Positions 56,525-64,000 of a stretch of 64,000 bases of DNA are shown here, piece after piece. The stretch's first letter is position 1, and the number at the start of each line of letters is the position of its first letter. The notes under the pieces were generated by a model, which did not search any database, was not told where the DNA came from, and was given only the letters and a program-made list of their open reading frames with translations. Source of the stretch: Evernia prunastri (Eukaryota > Ascomycota > Lecanoromycetes > Lecanorales > Parmeliaceae); contig NKYR01000131.1 of the NCBI GenBank assembly GCA_003184365.1, positions 1 through 64,000 of the forward strand, written 5' to 3'. The translations under genes were made by a program, and so were the position numbers.

Positions 56525-58054
56525 GATGATATTCGAACGTGCAACAAATCTCTTGGCGTCTAACCGCACAGTCAGAGGAGAAGGCAGGTCTTGGTTGAGA
56601 AGAAGCTAGAGGAAGGATGTTGACGTTGGCGGGTCTCGCGAGAATATCTTTAGTGAAATATAAAAGTCTTTGGGAGAAGAGAACATGCTGATGAGGTTGA
56701 GATGGGGGTTTTTATATCCGTGAGAGCCCAGCATCAGTAGGTCTGTTAAGCTGCGCCATGTATTCTTGTATCAGCTTCTTTACCATATATTCAGCTGATG
56801 TAGCACTCCTGCATACATCAATCATGCGCCGTATTACGCCGAGTATATGCTGCGTAGAATCTGAACATTCCCGGAGCATTTCAACCATGGGAAGCAGCAG
56901 TCCAGGGCGCAGCTCACAGCCGTGAACAGAAATGTTTCAGGGGCGTTCAATTTGACTCAGATCAACACAGGATCTTATACTAGTACCTGAACCTCATCTA
57001 ACATAAGCGCAGCGACGGACGGCGCGTGATCTTTGGGAATCCTAGTAAACAGTGTCTTAAATTATGAATTGGAGAAGAATTGTGCGTCGAATCACGCAAA
57101 ACAAGAATGGAAAGTCGGTTCAAACCCTCCCCCCCAACTCCCACACCCCCCATCGGAACTGTATCTTTGCTACCAGATAATCAGATAATCCACACATCCT
57201 TATCTATTAATAAAGCGGACCAATCCTTTTCCCACGCCATGGCTATAGGAGAATAGCAACTTTAGCCTGCGTTCGATGAGTTCTCCCCTCGCGTGTTGGA
57301 GTAAAGTACGATGTACTCGATGCACAGACTGCCGGATTGCATATTCGCTCTCAGCCGCACTCCTTCCAAAGCACGCGCCGCGGAGAAGAGGAGTCCGGCG
57401 TCTATCTGCGACGAGCTGAAGTTCCACAGCGAGGCTGGAAGTGCATCTAATCCGTTTCGCAGGTTGCAGAGAAGGAAACTCCACTTCTTTCAATTTGCTA
57501 TCTTACCGCGTCGTAGGGCAGTAATTCAAACCCACTCATACACTACCCGCGAACAACCCGGATAGCGCACCGGGTATAACCGTATCGAAGAAAAGGGTTT
57601 GATAAGTTTAAAATCTCAAGAATTATATGAAACTTCAAGCCGTGCTAATAAATTAGATAATAATATGCTTTATTATGTACTATGGATATACAAAGAGTGC
57701 GATTATCCTATCAACTCGTTCTAAAAAGCTTCGATTTCAAAGTTTGTTACGCTTGACATCTTACTCTGTTCTTTCTGATTTTCTAATATTGCGCACTGTG
57801 GATACCAATGTCCTGAGAAAAGTTTAATGAACTTGGTCAATGTAGATGCTGATGGAGGGGCTCTCACCACGATCAGGCAACTCTGTGCACAAACGCTTAA
57901 CGACCTCTCTACTCATTATCATTTTCTTTTATTCCCTGAATCACAACCCCTAAGTATCCGCCTCTCTTTCTTTGAAGATGAACGTATTGACTCCAAGGTC
58001 AACTGTAGCCTCCTTCCAGTTGTATCCATATATAGTAATCTTACGCAAACCCCT
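56525..58054. other. intergenic, no gene seen
   Basis: Holds the partial foldback copy D and a C-rich patch near 57127-57150. The minus-strand frame at 57200-57493 has no recognisable content. AT content rises around 57590-57700. Confidence 0.5.
57546..57580. mobile_element. short foldback element, copy D (partial)
   Basis: ACCCGGATAGCGCACC matches the core of copy A, with only traces of the arms on either side. Confidence 0.45.
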
Positions 58055-60595
58055 TTAAATGACAATGATATGAAAAGGATGCGTCACGAAACCTCCCTGC
58101 CACTTTTTCAAAGCCCTATACAACGTTTCCAGGTCTTGATCGCTGTCAATAAGGGCAACACGGCTACCTGACGTTGAAAGGGCGAAGCAACGACCGAGGA
58201 CATTGCCAACATGAGGGCGGACCACAAGCCCAGTCGCTGATATGTTTCGTAAATCGCCTTCGCCAAACACGATAGAGCATTCTGCTTGATTCGCATCCTT
58301 GAGCGGCAAGCCTGGGAATGTCTTGAAGTCCTCAAATCTGTATTCAATGGCTTGAGACAGCTGTTTCACAAATGAGCCTGGCGAGACTAGCAGGCGACCA
58401 GACTTGCAAGAAGCCTGATACCAGAAAGAAAGGTGAATCGATTGATCCACGACCGCTTGGAGATGCAGATCATCAGTCGTCGTGTCCATCGTGAGGGCGG
58501 TGGAGACGGTTGATGGAAAAGCCACGTCATAAGCGGCATATCCAGCCGTGGCAGCGATATCAGTGTTCACCTCGTCGAATATACGGTCGTGAAGGCGGTT
58601 TCCCACCTGTATCGATCCTGCACCTACGTGTATCATTGATGCCTTTTCGTACCGATCCGAAAGACATTGAACAGTGTCCATAAAGCAATATATCATTCCA
58701 TCACTCATGGCCGAAGGCGACGAAGCCAACTGTATGCGTGGTTTTTGTGATGAGAAAAGTGTAATGTAGCTGGAAAGCTGAGAGTTGAGGCTTCGTTCCG
58801 TCAAACCATCTGCTGAGAGTAGACGCTGAAGATTACTCAAATCGCTTTTCCTCGCGCCTTGAGTGGGATTTGACTTATAGGCATCTAAATCCAGTACACC
58901 GGTACTGAACTTAGTCAAATGTTCGTACAGCCTCAACAATCCAACGCGTGTTGGCGAGAGGCTTCCATGGAGCCTAAGACGACCAAATAGAAACGACAAA
59001 TGGAGCAATAGATCCGCAAGTCGCCCTAGACAATACGACTTATTCTTCGACGTAAGATCCGTAGGTTTCCCTAGAGAAAACGCTTCTTTCTCCAAAGTTA
59101 CACACTTCTTGCAAGTACATCGGCTTCGGATGGCGGCTTTGGCCGTACTGTACATCTGCGCTATCTCTTGTCGATCAGGAGAAACATTATCGAAGTGGCG
59201 TGCGGCCTGCAGTAACTTCACTTCATTCAGGCGAAGCTCTGGGATCCACGAGAAAGCACAGCGCAAAAAGTCCGTTGTATCTTGATAGCGACATTTCTCC
59301 GCAGTAAACGAGACGAAGGCTACAGCCCCAGCGACATACAGCCGCACAAAAAAGTCATCTATCTTTTCGCCTGACAGATAATCAACCCCAGGCAACCAGA
59401 ACTGAGGCTGTGGGCATAACAGGGCCACGATCTTCCCACCGAATGTCTCTTGAAGCATTGTCCTAAACTCTACTCGGCCACCGAGGTAAGAATCACCAAC
59501 GACAGGATCATGAAAAGACTGCCGAATGAAATCACTCCCATGTCTTATGTAGAAGACTCGGCCGACGCAGCTAAGGCCCTCCGACGGGAGAGCACTTGCG
59601 AAATCAACACTGATCTGAGCGCTACCTTCTCGGGTATCAAAATTCGAGAACACGAGAGATCCGTCTTGCAAGCGCATAGTAACATTCAGGCCGAGTACGT
59701 AGTCAGCGAAAGCCGCAATCCAGCAGCAAGTAGGCCCCCCTCTGACTCGAATTTCTCGAGTGTCACCGGATACAACACTGCCCACAGCAAGAATGACTTC
59801 GGCTAAGTCCTTTGGATGACCTGGATAAATCATTGTCTCCGGGCTTTGAGTATATCCACCCAGTTTGAGCATTTGATGAAGGCGAAGCCCGAACGTCGAA
59901 CCAGCAAACACGCTCGAGCTCGCTTTGATCAGTGCTTCCCACTGACTGAAAGAGGGCGAAATATCCTGGGGGCTTCCGCACAGCCGGGCTATTTCGTAGA
60001 TGATGAGAGCAGACGTCGACCGATTATGTCCCTCATTCAAAGCAGCACAGAGTGCTACCAGCGAGCAGCCTTGCGACGTCTGGACAAGAGTCCTTAGTAC
60101 GTGCCGAACACCCACTCCAAACCATACGACGTCTCCAAAACTCGAACAAGCTTGCAGCTTCGCCATGGCTTGCTTCAGGACATTTTCTCCGTGCACGCCC
60201 AGTGGTATTCTCGAGCAAATTGCCTGGCCAATTGCTACTGTCAAGGGTTCAATGCCAGCTGAGGAGAGCCGCCCTAGTATTGCGACAGAGGCTGTGAATG
60301 TGGTTTGACCAAGAGCAACCCAGTCTACGGCTCCTTGTTGGACGAATCCAGAGCTATTACTGCCCTGCGCTTGAGCCGTAGGTACGAGCTCACGCGAATT
60401 ATTGCCATCAGGCATGCGGGCGGTAAGCAGCAAGCCAGCAAGCCGGATATGCTCGGCAAGCTTGAGCTCTATGTTTTTCTTTTAGAGAGTAAAATATGTT
60501 TGCATGGACTCACCCCGGACCGAGGCAAGGAGCGTGCAGCATCCGATGAGATTAGCATCCGATAGAGTTCTCGGCAGAGATATGCCGACAAACAT
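58055..60595 (-). CDS. large conserved fungal protein of unknown function
   Basis: Exons 60595-60514 and 60468-58055 (45-nt intron, GTGAGT...ACATAG) give 831 aa. The first exon supplies a proper start, MFVGISLPRTLSDANLIG, joined to ELKLAEHIRLAGLLL; without it no ATG exists before residue 34. The protein has an early hydrophobic stretch (VAIGQAICSRIPLG), a segment TCCWIAAFADYVLGLNVTMR, a Cys cluster CTCKKC at about residue 460 and no membrane helix that is clear-cut. It resembles a widespread group of uncharacterised fungal proteins with this WxxAFxxxxxGLxVT-type motif. No enzyme motif is seen. It is intact over 2.4 kb, so it is under constraint. Confidence 0.75.
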
Positions 60596-60905
60596 GTGCC
60601 GCCGACGCCACATCTAGACTTTCTACTTCACGTGCTTACGAGCATGTTGGTCATCCATGACAAACAGCTTAATCGCTGCTTCAAGATGTTTGCCCACTCG
60701 ACCTTTTTCGTATGTATCAACTGCCTTTCCATCATTGGCCAATGAATGTGTTCATAAGCTTGCGAGCATACAGCCTAAGCATTCCCTAATTCCTTACTTA
60801 TCTCTTTGACTCTTTGTCCGCCTGTGATTGAGTCTAAAGAGAAGCTTCTAGCATTTCTCTCCACCGACTCCTCCCCTATAAAGCTCTCTGTCTCCCCTCG
60901 AGCTC
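60596..60905. promoter_or_regulatory. divergent promoter between the 831-aa gene and the pirin gene
   Basis: 310 bases with CT-rich sequence and CTATAAAG near 60876-60883, about 25 bases before the pirin ATG, possibly a TATA-like element or 5' UTR. Confidence 0.35.
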
Positions 60906-62054
60906 ATGAAGTTGCTCTTCTCACATTTCATCATCAGCGTCGTAGCGATCTTATTCTATAGCAGCAGCTCCCTCTGGTCTCAATTGACCAGTCTCCTACC
61001 TCAGACCCCGCTTGCATACTTCCTGTCTACCATCCCGAACCCTTCGATCGGACCTTCAACAAGAGCATCCTCCAACTCCACATCCTTCTTCTTCGGGCTA
61101 CCGCTCGTTCCACCTACATTCTTCGCTCCGAACAAACCTACAAACATGACGGTAGCACGCGCGATACGCCAGGCCTTTCTGGCCATCGAGCAGTCGGAAG
61201 GAGCTGGAGCTCGCGTTCGACGATCGATCGGAACACCGAAGCTCCGGAATTTCTCTCCATTCCTCATGCTCGATCATTTCTCCATTGCACCAGGTGCCGG
61301 TTTCCCAGATCATCCTCATCGCGGACAGGAGACCATTACATATTTGCTCAAAGGAGCGGTGGATCATGAGGATTTTGCCGGAAACGCAGGCACCATTGAA
61401 GCAGGGGACCTCCAATTCATGACAGCAGGACGGGGTATAATGCACGCCGAAATGCCGAGGCAGAACCCGGACGGGAGCGCGAACGTGGGAATGCAACTGT
61501 GGGTCGACCTACCCGAGAAACTGAAGGCATGCGAGCCTCGATATCGCGACCTCAGAGCAGCCGAGATCCCTACCATCAAGGTTGACGACGGGAACGTCAC
61601 CATTAAAATCATCTCGGGCCAATCCCACGGCACAGATAGTGTCCAAGAACTCGCCTACACCCCGGTGTGGATCTTCGATATCACAATCGCTCCAGGCGGA
61701 AAGATCACCCAGCCCCTCCCGGTCGGCTGGAACGCTTTCGCCTACACGCTCGCCGGCTCCACCGCATTCGGCGTCGGCAAAGACCAGACGACGGTCGGCC
61801 AATACCACAATGTTGTTTTCGAGCAGGCTGGCGACTCCGTGTCCGCAGAGGTTGCGACGGATGCGAAGGAGAACGGGCAGTTCATACTGGTTGCGGGACT
61901 GCCTCTGGATCAGAAGGTTGTGCAGTACGGGCCGTTCGTCCTGAATACGCAGGAAGAGGTTTACCAGGCCATGCTTGACTATCAGAGTCATCAGAATGGC
62001 TTCGAGAGGGCAAAGGGTTGGCAGAGCGAGATCGGGAAGAGCATGGTTCACTGA
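60906..62054 (+). CDS. pirin family protein with N-terminal membrane/signal segment
   Basis: An intronless 382-aa frame. The bicupin pirin domain starts near residue 81 (MTVARAIRQAFL) and contains the iron ligands seen in human pirin: His136 and His138 in FPDHPHRGQET, His180 and Glu182 in GIMHAEMP. The C-terminal cupin (PVGWNAFAYTLAG, GQFILVAGLPLDQKVVQYGPFV) is complete. Pirins are iron proteins that act as redox-sensing transcription cofactors or quercetinases. Here about 80 residues precede the normal start: a hydrophobic MKLLFSHFIISVVAILFY, which looks like a signal peptide or anchor, then a Ser/Thr/Pro-rich linker. Translation from Met81 would give an ordinary soluble pirin, so two forms are possible. 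Confidence 0.9.
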   Translation: MKLLFSHFIISVVAILFYSSSSLWSQLTSLLPQTPLAYFLSTIPNPSIGPSTRASSNSTSFFFGLPLVPPTFFAPNKPTNMTVARAIRQAFLAIEQSEGAGARVRRSIGTPKLRNFSPFLMLDHFSIAPGAGFPDHPHRGQETITYLLKGAVDHEDFAGNAGTIEAGDLQFMTAGRGIMHAEMPRQNPDGSANVGMQLWVDLPEKLKACEPRYRDLRAAEIPTIKVDDGNVTIKIISGQSHGTDSVQELAYTPVWIFDITIAPGGKITQPLPVGWNAFAYTLAGSTAFGVGKDQTTVGQYHNVVFEQAGDSVSAEVATDAKENGQFILVAGLPLDQKVVQYGPFVLNTQEEVYQAMLDYQSHQNGFERAKGWQSEIGKSMVH

Positions 62055-62295
62055 GAGGCTCGACGATAGACCACGAGCCGGAGATGGAGGGATCCTGGGT
62101 TGAACTTCCGATGGAGCTTGGGAATGTGTATATAGACTCATAACGACCTTGAATGGCAAAGTTTCCACCAATGACTTTTCCCCCCACTGCCAAGTACCAA
62201 TGCACCCACAACGATTTTACTCCCCATGCTCCGAACCCCATTGCCACAGCACGTTCCCCTGCAGCTCGTCCCTCCCCCCTTCCCCCAACCCCAGG
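62055..62295. other. short intergenic region between convergent genes
   Basis: Only 241 bases lie between the pirin and JAC1 stop codons; the 3' ends of the two mRNAs probably overlap or abut. Confidence 0.5.
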
Positions 62296-63051
62296 TCAAT
62301 GCACCAGCACCACCGGCTTCCCCATCTCCCACGCATCCAGCGCCTCCTTAATATTCGTCCAATACCTCAACCTTACCGCCTCCCTCCTCGCCCCCTCCAC
62401 ATCGTCCCGCTTAAATGCCTCCCCGAGCACCCTCTCGCTCTCCCTCACACGCCCCTCATTCCCGACCTTCATCCCCTCCAGCTCGGCCTCCTGCCCCGCC
62501 GCTTCGATCGCCTCCCGCACCTCCAGCACCTCCGCCAGCAACTCCGCCTCCTCCGCGTTACCGTCTCCGCCCATCTTCGCCCCTTCGTCCCCGGCGACGT
62601 CGACGCCGCGGGCGGCGAGCAGGTACTGCGCGCGCAGCAGCGGGCTCGACAGCGTGCGGTAGGCGTCGTTGATCAGCGCCGAGGTCCCCTCCGCGCGGGC
62701 TTTGTCCGGGCCCGCGTGCCGGTCTGGGTGCGCGCGGGACTGCAGCTGGAGGAACTCGCGCCGGAGGAGGCGAGGGTCGAGGGCGAAGGGCCCGCGGGGG
62801 GGCGCGCCGTGGGGGAGGGTCTGGGGGAAGAGGGCGTAGTGGGGGAGCGGAGGGGCGGAGGGAGGAGGGTGAGAGGTGGAGGCGGAGCGGTAGGGGGGTT
62901 GGTGGGGTGGTGGGACGGTTGTTGCTTGCGCTGAAGGCGGGCGCGGATGGTGGGTGGAGGTGTGAGGGGTAGGGGTCGTGGATATGTAGCGGTGGAAGCG
63001 GAGGAAGAATCGTTGTCGGTTGAGGAGGAGGGGAGGGGACGGTTTGGACAT
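62296..63051 (-). CDS. JAC1: mitochondrial co-chaperone Jac1/HscB
   Basis: An intronless 251-aa protein. Residues 1-65 are rich in Arg, Ser, Pro and His with no acidic residues, as in a mitochondrial presequence. The J domain (about 70-150) has the obligatory HPD at 108-110 (SRAHPDRH), followed by NDAYRTLSSPLLRAQYLL, typical of HscB. The C-terminal domain (about 175-245) contains EVLEVREAIE and the closing YWTNIKEALDAWE helix that binds the scaffold protein Isu. Jac1 stimulates the Hsp70 Ssq1 in iron-sulphur cluster transfer. The gene is unusually GC-rich, with strong third-position G/C, compared with its neighbours, but no lesion is visible. Confidence 0.92.
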   Translation of the reverse strand: MSKPSPPLLLNRQRFFLRFHRYISTTPTPHTSTHHPRPPSAQATTVPPPHQPPYRSASTSHPPPSAPPLPHYALFPQTLPHGAPPRGPFALDPRLLRREFLQLQSRAHPDRHAGPDKARAEGTSALINDAYRTLSSPLLRAQYLLAARGVDVAGDEGAKMGGDGNAEEAELLAEVLEVREAIEAAGQEAELEGMKVGNEGRVRESERVLGEAFKRDDVEGARREAVRLRYWTNIKEALDAWEMGKPVVLVH

Positions 63052-64000
63052 GGTTTGCTGTTGTTATCTTCTTTTGCGTCGGTGAGCAGTGAAATAATCG
63101 GACGGTACAATGTGCTCCGCTTTAACCTGGTACTTCACCGCTCGAATAATCGGTAAGTTTCGATAAGTACTCTACTTTCAGAACCTCGGTGTTCTAATTA
63201 ATACTATATATACAATATTTGAGTTCTGTACGGAGTAAAGGAAATTGTATGGCGAACAAGAACCTCCCAGTATTTTCATTCTCCGCATCACCTTTTACAA
63301 TCGTAATTATTATGATACGAGATAGAGTATTCCAAGGATATGTTGTGGAAAAATACCACTAATTTTGATACAAATGTAATTACAAAACTGTAAAGCTGCG
63401 TTTTCTACAAGGAACCCGGGCTTTACAGTGAGCGAGTACTCTTTTCTTCTGCGGCATCAACTTATTGAATGATAGCTCAGTGACCGGTTTCTCAACATTT
63501 AATTAACTGAAAGTGGCGCTGGAGCTTGTTTGTCCGTTAAGAGCGTAGCATGCATAGCTCCATCTACTACTCTATGTCAGCTGTATCGGACTGGTACTTC
63601 TGAAAAACAATAGCCAAGAAACAAAACCTTTCAAACATCGTTCAAGCTCTAGAGCTTGGTCAACTCCTTGTACCAGGCTGCATGGACACTGCTGAGAGTG
63701 AACGAAGTAAAATAGAGACCCATCGTCCCAAAATGCTAATGCTGAACTACTCGACTACTCGAAGACGGACTATTAATATCTACACGTGCTGAGCGCAATT
63801 CCCTTTCATTAGTCCAACCCTGCGGATTCCCTCTGTCTTCCACAAGCGTCACTGAATAAAGGCGGCCTCGTTCTTAAAAACCAAAGGGATTAGAAGGTGC
63901 TACAACACCGGTTAGTCCTGACACTTTAATAGGATTATGAACTACTCACTGGCTGAGGCCAGGTTCGCCCTCCCTGTCCGTTGAGGCACCAGTTTGTTCG
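63052..64000. other. no gene seen up to the window edge
   Basis: AT-rich sequence, especially 63180-63380, with no sustained open frame on either strand. It probably includes the JAC1 promoter. Confidence 0.5.

Noticed and set aside
62149..62934. Plus-strand frames opposite JAC1
   Set aside because: Pro/Arg-rich antisense shadows of a GC-rich gene that has a clear HPD motif on the minus strand.
1..64000. CRISPR arrays, bacterial-type operons, rRNA or tRNA genes
   Set aside because: No direct-repeat/spacer pattern, no ribosome binding sites upstream of the starts, and no RNA gene signature found by eye; the window is eukaryotic.

Overview
The window looks like nuclear DNA of a filamentous ascomycete (Pezizomycotina). 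Introns are short (45-126 nt, mostly 50-66) with GT-AG ends. There is a six-domain-type non-reducing polyketide synthase, an AflR-type Zn2Cys6 regulator, HeLo-like N-terminal-domain proteins, a HET-domain remnant and a CorA-like remnant, all typical of that group. I cannot name the species. All exon models were spliced by hand; most are supported by total lengths divisible by three and by continuity of conserved motifs.

Left part (about 3.7-22 kb): a small glycine-rich protein of unknown function, a microsatellite-rich gap, then a compact secondary-metabolite cluster. The cluster holds a 2159-aa SAT-KS-AT-PT-ACP-ACP-TE synthase (minus strand), an AflR-like activator (plus), a tetrahydroxynaphthalene-reductase-type SDR (minus) and a scytalone-dehydratase-family protein (plus). 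The last two are divergently transcribed from a promoter with two perfect TCGN5CGA sites. Together these are the core steps of DHN-melanin synthesis: polyketide to tetrahydroxynaphthalene, reduction, dehydration. Both tailoring enzymes carry long low-complexity N-terminal extensions, and the dehydratase lacks two residues known from the Magnaporthe active site.

Middle part (about 22-34.9 kb): no gene I can defend. The first half is full of mono- to pentanucleotide tracts and a G-rich stretch. The second half has coding remnants, including a HET-domain fragment and an exon pair of an unknown gene.

Right part (34.9-64 kb): two HeLo-like N-domain proteins, NSA2 (60S ribosome biogenesis, nine exons, 261 aa), a small membrane protein, a divergent farnesyl-diphosphate-synthase paralogue, a 75-bp minisatellite, a decayed CorA-like gene beside a decayed kinase-TPR gene, YOS9 (ER-associated degradation lectin ending in KDEL), a secreted cysteine-containing protein, an 831-aa orphan, a pirin and the mitochondrial co-chaperone JAC1.

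A short foldback element of about 100 bp is scattered through the window (two near-complete and two partial copies). The points most worth a second look are the altered melanin dehydratase, the FPP synthase paralogue with altered chain-length residues, the TCGN5CGA pair, the foldback family and the kinase-TPR pseudogene.
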